Assembly (NCBI RefSeq): GCF_019402665.1
Contig: NZ_VSST01000067.1
Span: 1-63,814 of the forward strand
Direction of reading: 5' to 3'
Origin: Bradyrhizobium canariense
GTDB lineage: Bacteria > Pseudomonadota > Alphaproteobacteria > Rhizobiales > Xanthobacteraceae
DNA length: 63,814 nt
This document shows positions 1 to 7,638 of this stretch, piece after piece. Position 1 is the first letter of the stretch. Each line of letters opens with the position of its first letter. The notes beneath the pieces are model-generated. The model was not told the origin of the DNA and ran no database searches. It was given only the letters and a program-made list of their open reading frames with translations. Both the position numbers and the translations under genes were made by a program.

Positions 1-117
1 CTGAGCATCCACAGCGCCGAAGAGATATCCGCTGTGGCAGCGGCCCTCAATGCCCGACCGCGGAAGACACTAGGCTGGAAAACGCCGGCGGAGGCGCTTG
101 ACGATCTTCTGTTATGA
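1..117 (+). mobile_element. IS30-family transposase, C-terminal fragment
   Basis: Reading from the first base gives 38 residues ending in RKTLGWKTPAEALDDLLL and a TGA stop. That tail is the typical C-terminus of IS30-family transposases. The gene begins outside the window, so only its end is seen. The bases after the stop, up to about 159, resemble an IS30-type terminal repeat (GTTGCGACGACCGTTTGAA) and run directly into an IS3-family transposase, which suggests insertion of one element into the other. Confidence 0.7.
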
Positions 118-159
118 GTGAAAGTAACTGGTGTTGCGACGACCGTTTGAATCCGCCCA

Positions 160-455
160 GTATGCCTCACGCGCCTATCGTGATGCTCTTACCGACGCCG
201 ACATCACCGCATCCATGAGCCGCAAGGCCGATTGCTACGACAACGCCCCGATGGAGAGCTTCTTCCATACCTTGAAGACCGAGCTCGTCCATCATCGCGA
301 CTACAACACCCGCGCCGAGGCTCAGCGCGATATCTTCGCCTTCATCGAGGGCTTCTACAACCGAACCAGGCTCCATTCCGCCATCGGATATATCGCCCCG
401 ATCGAAATGGAGCTAAAAGTCGCTTAAACCCGTCCACTTTTTCGGGGGAAGATCA
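160..455 (+). mobile_element. IS3-family transposase (OrfB) C-terminal fragment with right end
   Basis: From QYASRAYRDAL onward the translation is the end of an IS3-family DDE transposase. It includes the block CYDNAPMESFFHTLKTEL, which holds the final catalytic Glu, and the HSAIGY tail, with a stop at 425-427. An ATG-like ORF starts at 131, but its first ten residues come from the neighbouring IS30-type end, so the original N-terminus is lost. About 30 bases after the stop the sequence GTCCACTTTTTCGGGG followed by AAGATCA looks like the right terminal repeat, placing the element's end near 455. It is not expected to be active. Confidence 0.7.
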
Positions 456-1108
456 TACTCCGCCGGCTACCGGCATGATGTCATACCGCTTTCCAAGGTA
501 ATCCTGACCCAGCTCGGAAGCAATTCGGGTGCCTTTGAAGTCATTGCAACGGAAGACACGTCCGAATTTTCTACCGAAAACCTCGAGCGCTACGCGGCGG
601 TGATGTTCTACACAACCGGAGAACTTCCGATGAGCGCCGCGCAAAAGAGAGCTCTTCTCAAGTTTGTGCGCTCGGGCCGCGGGTTCCTCGGGGTTCATTC
701 GGCGACGGACACATTCTACACTTGGCCGGACTATCTCGATCTGGTCGGCGGCTACTTCAATGGTCATCCTTGACATCAGGCCGTGAAGATCGAGGTGGTT
801 GATCCTGGCGATCCCCTGGTGGCTTTTCTCGGGAATTCGTTGCAAGTCGAGGACGAGATCTACCAAATCAGCGACTTCGACTATCGTGGTTCACGCGTGC
901 TCCTGCGTCTCGACCCAAGCTCGGGGACCTTGGCAAGACCGACGTGCATCAACGTTTCTATGGCTGGCCTCTCACCTGGACCCGATTCTATGGCGAGGGA
1001 CGAGTATTTTATTCGGCGCTAGGCCACGAGCCGTCAGTTTGGCAGGACGCCCGCTACCAGCGAATCCTCACGAACGCTATCCTCTGGTCTATGCGAAGGT
1101 CGCCCTAG
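456..1108 (+). pseudogene. ThuA-like domain protein, broken
   Basis: The frame starting at 456 reads YSAGYRHDVIPLSK and continues through GRGFLGVHSATDTFY, a ThuA (glutamine amidotransferase-like, trehalose-utilisation) domain signature. Three defects are visible. The 5' end is cut by the IS3 right end. An in-frame TGA at 771-773 sits where the family has Trp (GHP-stop-HQ). A frameshift near 920-926 moves the rest (FYGWPLTWTRFYGEGRVFY, ending in ILWSMRRSP) into another frame that stops at 1106-1108. Family membership rests on recognised motifs; the defects are read directly. Confidence 0.7.
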
Positions 1109-1284
1109 GAGACGCCGCCGCACTTCGCATTTGCGCCACCGCCGGATTCGTCGGGTGGTGTCCGTGCCAGAGGTTCGGACGGTCTTGGTCTGCGACCTTC
1201 CGTTCCGGGTCATAAGCGGTCCTGGACCGGTTGCTTGTGGCAGGTCGGCAATGGCCAAAAGGCGGCTTAGCAACCCACGTTCGC

Positions 1285-1864
1285 TCACGCTCCCGGCGCT
1301 TCGGGTTTCAGATAGACGGTCAGACAACAACAACAAATGGCAAGTCCAACCAGAGGATATTTAAGCGCAACACCCGCGGCCAGCCCAAAAAGGCATAGAG
1401 TTACGATCGGTCGGACAGGCATGAGACCCTGCGCACCTTCGGCGGCGTATCATCGACCGGGGCGCGGTCGATGAGCTCCAAGATCAAAAATATATAGGTC
1501 GCGTTCACCAGGAAGAATACTGCCGCGTAGAAGGCAACCGGCTGCGGGGCTAATTCGCTCACGGCCATCCAAGCGGTTGAGAGCGGAAGCAACGATACAG
1601 AAAACAAATGCGCGAAATTAAACCACATCAGGCGGGGCGTGGCATCTGTCGCATAGCGCATGAGATGATGGTGATTAGCCCAAACAACGGCGATGAACAG
1701 GTAGCTCACAGCATAGCTTAGCCATGTAGGCCAGAGCGCAAGCAACGCTTGGAAGGTCGGCTGCTCCGGCGGCGGAGTTCTAAGACCAATACTGTGATAA
1801 GGACAGCGAACACGCCGTCGGAAAACGCGCTCAGTCGCTCCGGGGTCGCTCTAGCGCGGGGCAC
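1285..1864 (-). pseudogene. TMEM175/DUF1211 potassium-channel-like protein, two frameshifts
   Basis: Three consecutive frames together rebuild one DUF1211 protein of about 193 residues, the usual family length. The first holds the diagnostic RLSAFSDGVFAVLITVLVLE motif of transmembrane helix 1 (GTG start likely at 1864). The second holds SYLFIAVVWANHHHLMRYA plus further helices (within 1401-1780). The third gives VALKYPLVGLAICCCC ending in VYLKPEAPGA with a stop at 1285-1287. Frame changes lie near 1775 and 1420. Intact members form K+-permeable membrane channels; this copy is probably non-functional unless the shifts are sequencing errors. Confidence 0.65.
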
Positions 1865-2186
1865 CGCAGGCCTCCACCGTTCCACTGCCTTGCGATTGCA
1901 ACAGAAACGATAATCGGGCCAGACCGAAGAAGCAACCCCAAGCTCCGAGGAGGTTGCCACCACTAACGGAGTGGCCTCAACGCATGTCTCCTGCGGGTCA
2001 AAATGCGAAGAACTCAGCCTGAGCAAATCTTGTCTTCCATGCCTCAATAAGCGGACCTCTAGAGCGATGCTGCCTCTTCGCTGAGGCCCACAAGCGGCAT
2101 TCCCAAGCAAGCTCAAACCGGAACAGCGAAGTAGACGGTCCTGCCATTCAGCAGTAGCATTCTGTCGCTTAGGTGGAGGGCGATCC

Positions 2187-2506
2187 GTGACGTTGAACAG
2201 ACGAGAGACGCTAAAGATTTCCGCAGGAGCACTTCTCGCACCGGCGCTGGCACCGAGACTCGCGGCGGGACAATCTGCCCGCACGATTGTGTTGTTGGGC
2301 ACCACCGGCGGTCCGCCCTTGCAGGTTGGGCGAGCTGCACCTTCAAATGCCATTGTAGCCGGGGGCTCCCTTTACGTTATTGTTGTGGCAACGGCGTTGC
2401 CCGACAGATCGTGCAAGCTGGTCTTGGGCTAAACGCGTTAAAAAGCATTTTCATTACGCATCAGCATTCGGACCACAATCTAGACTACGGGCCGAGACTT
2501 ACTTGA
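2187..2506 (+). pseudogene. Secreted metallo-beta-lactamase-fold hydrolase, frameshifted and truncated
   Basis: The ORF opens with a Tat-like signal (MTLNRRETLKISAGALLAPA, cleavage near AAGQ) followed by TIVLLGTTGGPP and GGSLYVI. At 2382-2387 one base appears to be missing: restoring GAT gives VIDCGNGVARQIVQAGLGLN and then ITHQHSDHNLDYG, where HQHSDH is the HxHxDH zinc motif of the MBL fold. The shifted frame stops at 2504-2506 right after GPRLT, so most of the catalytic domain is missing. Intact relatives are periplasmic MBL hydrolases of the arylsulfatase/RNase Z type. Low GC in the next few hundred bases fits a decayed zone. Confidence 0.65.
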
Positions 2507-3142
2507 AATTTGAATTTAGCGTCGCGTTTGACAGTCAGGTCCGCAATGGGTCTTGGCTGTGTAAAAAATGCAGCGCCGCACAAATTACAGAGAAAAGCAT
2601 TCCTTCAGAAGCCTGTTCCGGGAGCGTGAGGAGCATACTGAACTGCGACGCCGCTCCATCTGAGAAGCAGATTCTCCGCGCTACGCGAGATTTCACGTTT
2701 TCACGCAGCCAGGGTCAAAACGCGAAGCGCAGAGCCCGAGCAGGTCTAGTCGGCTATTCTTACTGAACAGGCAGTCAGCGAAAGACGTAGCTACATCGCC
2801 TACGGGCCAGATGCATCGCCGCCCACGGTGACGTGTCGGCGCTGCCGTGCAAGAGCAACCACACGGGGCGAATCCGTGAAGACGGCGGTTGCCGCTTCCC
2901 GCTCGATTCCGCCCCCAATCAACAACATCCGAAACACATCGTGACTGAAGTAATTGCATACGCAGCAATTTGACGGCGGCCGGGGCTTGCTTCAGTTCGT
3001 TCTGTATCCGGAACGAACTGAAGGAAAGTCGCTGGCGTTGCAGATTTACAACCCGCACAGCCGACCGAAATACTAAGCTCGGCCATTGAGACAACCGAAA
3101 CATATTTCATTCTTAGTTCAATATGGTCAGCGGGGACGAACG
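2507..3142. other. Gene-poor stretch after the MBL remnant
   Basis: No reading frame here gave a recognisable product. The overlapping frames on both strands have no family motif or convincing start. The stretch lies between a truncated hydrolase gene and a small hypothetical gene, so decayed sequence is the simplest reading. Confidence 0.4.
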
Positions 3143-3352
3143 ATGTTTGATATCTATCGCAATGACAAGCGCGGCTTGCTCGTTCTAAGTACAGGCTCTG
3201 CCGTACCTGCGCTTTACTCTGCACATACCTGGCGCAAGAGCAGAAAACGAGTTCTCAACGTTAGCAACGAAATCAAGTCAGCCGTTCAGGCACAAGGCTA
3301 TTACATCCGCAGCCTGCGGGCCACTAAGGAACGAATGATCTACGTCAAGTAG
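3143..3352 (+). CDS. Small basic hypothetical protein (69 aa)
   Basis: A 69-residue ORF starting MFDIYRNDKRGLLVLSTG and ending RMIYVK. The start at 3143 is chosen over the longer one at 3086 because a GGGGA stretch lies just upstream and the extra N-terminal residues look non-coding. It is rich in Lys and Arg, has no signal peptide or membrane segment, and I recognise no domain. Small proteins of this style are common in rhizobial genomes, but that is recollection rather than a search result. Confidence 0.5.
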   Translation: MFDIYRNDKRGLLVLSTGSAVPALYSAHTWRKSRKRVLNVSNEIKSAVQAQGYYIRSLRATKERMIYVK

Positions 3353-4072
3353 GTCGGCGGCCGGTGTTCCCCATTTGCAAATCTCTATGACATCGGCAGG
3401 AGCCAATCCGCCAAGATCGCGCTTCGTCCACTGTCGACGCCCGCGCTTCGATGCCACGGGCAAGTCTGTTTGGTTGGCTGGGACTGATCGCCGCTTGCTC
3501 GGGTTCGAACAATGACCGCCAACGTGACCGCGCGCTTTCCGACGGAGGTGAACGCCCGAGTCCGGTGATGTCCCAGGGTGGAAGGTCGACGCAGCAGCCA
3601 GCGGCCCTTTTCGCCATCCGGACGAATTTAGCGCTAAAACTTCGACACCGGGGCTGGCCCGATATTTTACTTGTCCATTTTGACCCGGTGCTTTTCCACC
3701 GCGTGGACCGGCGGCCTCGCTTAGAAGTCTCAGATAACCTGCCGACGGTTTGCAGTGATCGCTCACGATTGCGTAGCTCACCCTCACGTGCTGCCCAGCT
3801 GCTGAAGTCCTCCACGGCGGAAATGTACTCCGCCGTCCCCCTTGCTGTTTGAACCAACTCACAGACGCACACCTCCCGCTGCAAAATGCAGTCGCGAACT
3901 TGCCAGGGCGTAGCGAGGACGAGACGGCGTCGAGCTGGGGTTCGGTGACATTTTCGAAGTGAGAAGCCGGCAGCGCCACATCGGGTTGACTATCCCCTTC
4001 ACTCGGCCAGTTCGCATGATCCGCGTTAACCCTGTCTTTGATCTTCTCCCATAGCAGCGCTTCCCGGTTCAC
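3278..4072 (-). CDS. Doubtful ORF, possibly a decayed hypothetical gene
   Basis: This 264-codon frame starts plausibly (MNREALLWEKIKDRVNADH) for roughly 55 residues. After that, the alternative frame (3345..3884) looks more protein-like for a while (ELVQTARGTAEYISAVEDF), and a third frame ends in VEKHRVKMDK with a stop. A frameshifted small gene in 3,660-4,072 is possible. The remainder down to 3,353 shows nothing recognisable. No family is assigned. Confidence 0.2.
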   Translation of the reverse strand: MNREALLWEKIKDRVNADHANWPSEGDSQPDVALPASHFENVTEPQLDAVSSSLRPGKFATAFCSGRCASVSWFKQQGGRRSTFPPWRTSAAGQHVRVSYAIVSDHCKPSAGYLRLLSEAAGPRGGKAPGQNGQVKYRASPGVEVLALNSSGWRKGPLAAASTFHPGTSPDSGVHLRRKARGHVGGHCSNPSKRRSVPANQTDLPVASKRGRRQWTKRDLGGLAPADVIEICKWGTPAADLLDVDHSFLSGPQAADVIALCLNG

Positions 4073-4181
4073 CTCTGCCGCTAAGGGGCCTTATTGGACC
4101 TTTGCAATCCGTCCTTGATTTCTGGAGCTCATTTCTAAGAGGATTTGAGTGAGGTTTCTCGTTCGGAGGGCGTGAAATCAG

Positions 4182-4631
4182 ATGAGAGTAGCTCTCTTCC
4201 TAATTGGCCTCGGTACACTCGCCGTGATGGAGCTCGAGGCGCCCCCGCGCATCACAGAGCCTGTGAACGAGCCGCCGGCTCTCGCAACGGTCGGATTACG
4301 TCCCTCACACGATACACTGACCAAGGCAGACCGGCTCGAAACTCCGCAACTCCAAGCGCCACCGCAGCCACTTTCCTCGAGCGAACTAAAGGATCCGCCG
4401 GACCACATTGCGATCGTTGCACCAGCACATTCGAAGATCATCGAGCAGAAAGGCAACGCAAGCGGAAAATCCGCGATCATGCTGCCCAGGCCTCGGCCCC
4501 GCCACGGAATTTCCAAGGCAAGCGCAGGCGCCAGTCGCGCCAAACCAATCGCGGAGGCAAAGCCGTGCCTGTCAGGTGCCTTCGATGGCGTTTTGAAAGC
4601 ATTAAACCTGCAGACGCGATGCCAGACCTAG
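4182..4631 (+). CDS. Hypothetical protein with N-terminal signal anchor (149 aa)
   Basis: The protein begins MRVALFLIGLGTLAVMELE, a short hydrophobic signal or anchor, followed by a Pro/Ala-rich low-complexity stretch and a basic region (PRPRPRHGISKASAG). A Cys-containing tail (KPCLSGAFDGVLKALNL) closes it. A GGAGGG about 12 bases before the ATG supports the start. It overlaps by 13 bases the next gene, the lytic transglycosylase-like protein, so the two are probably translated together and may both act at the envelope. Function unknown. Confidence 0.6.
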   Translation: MRVALFLIGLGTLAVMELEAPPRITEPVNEPPALATVGLRPSHDTLTKADRLETPQLQAPPQPLSSSELKDPPDHIAIVAPAHSKIIEQKGNASGKSAIMLPRPRPRHGISKASAGASRAKPIAEAKPCLSGAFDGVLKALNLQTRCQT

Positions 4632-5392
4632 AGCACGGATTCCTCTACGTTGGGACGACAGCTGATGGCAACCCGCGGCTCCCGCCGCATGTGTCAGAGC
4701 AAATACGCCGCGACGAGGAAATCCGACCGCCTCGCCCCGACGAGCGTGGATCCGTTGTCGCCGCGCGGAAGTGGTTGTCCGCGGAATTCATCACGCTCGT
4801 TGTTGGACTGGCAATCGGCCTGGCTTTCGTCGCAAGTTTCGTCCTGTTTCGCGATGCTCAATTGAAGGGGAAATCGATCGACAGAGCGGCTGCGAAGGCA
4901 TTGGTCGAGCGCATTATCATAGCCGAGTCCAACGGTGACCCGAATGCAAGGAACAAGCGGTCGAGCGCCACCGGCGCCGCCCAGTTTCTCGATGATACGT
5001 GGCTCGAAGCCGTTCGAAGGCACCGACGCGATCTGATCAAGGGCCGCAGCGACAAGGAAGTCTTGGACTTGCGCGGAGATGCCGAGCTTACGCGCGACGT
5101 TGCCGCACGGCTGGTCGAGCAACATGCCGCGATGCTGACCAAGCGCAGTCTGCCGGCCACGCCCGGTTCTCTCTACCTCGCCCATTTCGCGGGACCGGCG
5201 GGAGCCGTGGCGCTATTTTCCGGCGCAGAAACTGCCGATGCTGCTTCAGTTATGGCCGCCGCTGACATAACGGGTCGAACCACACGCGAAAAGCTGGTCA
5301 AGGCGAACGCGTTCCTCAAGGCGACGACCGTCGGCGATGTTAAGAGCTGGGCCGATCGCAAAATGGCAGTAGGCACTCGGCCTGGCCGTTAG
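4619..5392 (+). CDS. Membrane-anchored lytic transglycosylase-like protein (257 aa)
   Basis: The frame is open from 4145, but the real start is probably the ATG at 4619, because 4182-4631 encodes a separate protein in another frame. Residues 1-55 are polar, 56-77 form one transmembrane helix (FITLVVGLAIGLAFVASFVL), and the rest resembles an SLT/lysozyme-like domain. In it, ERIIIAESNGDPNA carries the likely catalytic Glu and GAAQFLDDTW is the usual second block; LYLAHFAGPAGA follows. Such enzymes cleave peptidoglycan glycan strands from the periplasmic side. N-in topology is inferred. Confidence 0.6.
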   Translation: MPDLEHGFLYVGTTADGNPRLPPHVSEQIRRDEEIRPPRPDERGSVVAARKWLSAEFITLVVGLAIGLAFVASFVLFRDAQLKGKSIDRAAAKALVERIIIAESNGDPNARNKRSSATGAAQFLDDTWLEAVRRHRRDLIKGRSDKEVLDLRGDAELTRDVAARLVEQHAAMLTKRSLPATPGSLYLAHFAGPAGAVALFSGAETADAASVMAAADITGRTTREKLVKANAFLKATTVGDVKSWADRKMAVGTRPGR

Positions 5393-5842
5393 CGGCTCAG
5401 ATAACTACGCGATTTGCGGTCGCGAAGCTCTCGGCTGGAAGCCAGCTCGGTAGCCGATCCATAGCGTTCAGGACGGCGCTTGCCAGATCTCACCTGACGC
5501 AACCTCATCGATGAGGGAACCGGCGGCAGCGCCGCGGCTTGCCCGTCGCGATAACCACCATGTCCCCGTACCGCAGCGCCGGCGATGGCGTCCGCCGCTC
5601 CGCTTTCTGAGGAGACCCACTTTTGCCGATCAAGATGAAGGTCAGTGAGGTCTTCGGCGAACTGTGATTGTTGTGCAAAGGGGCAGCCGATGAACTGATC
5701 TGATTGCCGGCACGATCAGAGGCCCTTCAGTTCACGCTGGCGCGCCTCCTGCACACGGCTGTGATGCGCATTGTGTGAAGTAGTTCACAAGCGGCAAGTA
5801 TCACCGAGCGTAGCGTGTACGCTTCCACTGGAGGGAAGCGCA
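5393..5842. other. Intergenic region with an inverted repeat
   Basis: No convincing gene. At 5691-5734 the arms TGAACTGA and TCAGTTCA, with inner CTGATC and GATCAG, form a nested inverted repeat upstream of the small exported protein gene at 5843. It may be an operator, an RNA hairpin or a terminator for upstream transcription; no U-tract is present. Confidence 0.35.
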
Positions 5843-6031
5843 ATGAAGTGGAAATTGGCAACCTATCGAATGCTCGCGCTGACCGCCGTTGTTTTGATGG
5901 CGGCTGGTACTACTATGGCGATCGGTACTCCTCGTGGAGTCTATGAACCGATGTTGGGAACCGATTGGCAATGCACCCGGACCATGCTGCTCGTGACCAC
6001 CTGTGCTCACTCAAGCAGTAGATCGGAATAA
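5843..6031 (+). CDS. Small exported hypothetical protein (62 aa)
   Basis: Starting at the ATG at 5843, preceded by GGAGGGA, the protein reads MKWKLATYRMLALTAVV with a cleavable-looking signal ending around TTMA. A short mature part of about 35 residues has two Cys (DWQCTRTML and TTCAHSS). The earlier in-frame start at 5771 is rejected because it puts non-coding-looking sequence before the signal peptide. It is probably periplasmic; the two Cys could pair. No function is known. Confidence 0.5.
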   Translation: MKWKLATYRMLALTAVVLMAAGTTMAIGTPRGVYEPMLGTDWQCTRTMLLVTTCAHSSSRSE

Positions 6032-7001
6032 ACTCCGGATGCTTGCAGGCGCACGCAGGGCGACGCTCATACCTATTTAGAAGGGAGACTGAGCGTGTTT
6101 GCAGACCACAGAACGGTCCAGGTAGTCCTCAGCCTCAGCTCTGTCGGGTCCCTCAGGGCTCTTTGACACCCCTCCTTACCAGGTTGTCACTGGAGGTGCG
6201 GCGGTACGGCAGAGACATTAAAGCATTATAGGAACAGACATTGAAAGGTGAAGAACCGTAGCCCCGGCGATGGCGCCTGGCTGTCACGGCGGCTGCATTA
6301 GTCAAGACAGCTTTGCTGACCGATTCTTCAAAGCCGAGCGACTAAATACCAGTAGCTTTTATTCCACGAGAACTCCAAATTTCGTGAATTAGATGGCTCG
6401 CTTTTTATTGGGGGACATTGCGATGGCAAACCTATCGTTTCCCGTGAAGCTTTTCGTGGCTTGTTTGCTTTTTATGCAGCGAAGGCGCATCAGGACCACA
6501 ACCACGATGGCGAACATCGCTTACTGAACCTGTTTGGAATCTATGAAAGACATTCCCGCGAATTTGCTTCAGCTATGGGCAGACCGCGCTTGAACTGCTC
6601 GGTCCCGAAATCGTTGGCGCCCTACTTGGCCCGCGCGCCCAGCAGATCGTAGATGGCAGCGCACAATATGACCATGCAAGCGACTTTCTCCGCTCCTCAG
6701 AGACATAGAGCGAAGGGACGCACTGACGATTGGTAGCCTGTCGGCGAACCAATGACGTGAGGAGGCCAGTCGCTCCGCACCGGTCTCGATCCACTAGCGG
6801 ATAACCGCGCCGATGGCGTGAACCGCAGGGCCTCTCGCTCAGGCCGGATCTACGAATCCCCCTAGATGCGATGTGCCTTCGCAGGCTTGTATCTCCGCCC
6901 GAGGGTATTGAATTGCGGCTCTGTGATCTACCTCCAATTGCAACTTTTTCCCAAATGGTGCAGTATTGGGTTTTCATCCCGGCCCGCATTTTAGGAATCC
7001 A
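6032..7001. other. Gene-poor stretch, possible DUF1488-like relic
   Basis: No confident gene. In the frame running from about 6360 to 6652 the text KFRELDGSLFIGG, DGKPIVSREAF and LLNLFGIYERHSREFA faintly resembles small DUF1488-type proteins, but no good start is visible and the end looks random. A 34-codon ORF at 6423 with a weak ribosome site is equally uncertain. Confidence 0.25.
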
Positions 7002-7175
7002 ATGGGTGTCAAATTTGTACTGGCGAAGCTCCTCGAAGCGGAGCTTAACGCACGACGCGTGAGATCCATACCGTCATCAGACTGCGTCGACATCGTGCAT
7101 CGTTTGTTGGAACAGCTCACCGAAATAGAGCTTACCTTGGCCGCGCGCGAGGTAGATGAACAGTCTCGACGCTAG
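7002..7175 (+). CDS. Small hypothetical protein (57 aa)
   Basis: ATG at 7002, preceded by AGGAAT, opens a short protein MGVKFVLAKLLEAELNARRV ending VDEQSRR. It is helix-prone and charged, with no signal peptide and no recognised domain. A longer in-frame start at 6966 exists but lacks a ribosome site. It may be chance coding; its amino-acid make-up is protein-like. Confidence 0.3.
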   Translation: MGVKFVLAKLLEAELNARRVRSIPSSDCVDIVHRLLEQLTEIELTLAAREVDEQSRR

Positions 7176-7254
7176 GCTCTTGATCGGAGCGCATCTTCAT
7201 AAGGTGGCGCGATCAGCGCTTATGCGTTTTTTTTTGCGGAAAGAACATTGATTA

Positions 7255-7467
7255 ATGACTAAGCCAGATTGCGTAATAGTTCGGGCCTATGGACGACAGT
7301 TGGATCAGCTCCGCTCAGAGGCGGCCCGGATATCAAAAGGAAGGAAGATCGACTGGTGGGTAGAACGTGCGGACTCCGGGACCCGATTCTGTTTCGAGGA
7401 CACCGACACAACGAAAGCGTTCGCTTCTATCTGCGAGAGCTTAGCGATCCCCTGCCGCGACGTCTAA
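7255..7467 (+). CDS. Small hypothetical protein (70 aa)
   Basis: A 70-residue protein, MTKPDCVIVRAYGRQLDQL to SLAIPCRDV, with alternating hydrophobic and charged residues and a WWVERADSGTRFCFED core suggestive of a compact alpha/beta fold. It has no signal or membrane segment. The gene precedes the patatin-like gene on the same strand with a gap of about 170 bases, so joint transcription is possible but not shown. I know no function for it. Confidence 0.5.
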   Translation: MTKPDCVIVRAYGRQLDQLRSEAARISKGRKIDWWVERADSGTRFCFEDTDTTKAFASICESLAIPCRDV

Positions 7468-7638
7468 CTCGCGTCGCTCGGGGTCTCGGATCAACCACCA
7501 CGGCTCCCGCGCATCGTTCTGCCAAAGTCCGGCCAACGGAGAGTCCGAACGCTTTTCAATAGGCATGAAAACTACTAGTCTTCCGCGGCAGTGAAATTCG
7601 ATCGGAGCATAACCACACAAGAGTCAACGGAGGATGCC

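Noticed and set aside
453..866. 137-codon minus-strand ORF over the ThuA remnant
   Set aside because: It is the complement of a region whose plus strand clearly encodes ThuA-domain sequence; no family motif on the minus strand.
2820..2900. Minus-strand stretch resembling an alpha/beta-hydrolase LLLHGSAD block
   Set aside because: Only a few residues match, no frame continues into a hydrolase fold, and no start was found.
4145..4618. N-terminal extension of the transglycosylase-like ORF
   Set aside because: Composition is shadow-like (Arg/Ala/Ser-rich, no hydrophobic pattern), and 4182-4631 in another frame is a better gene with its own ribosome site.
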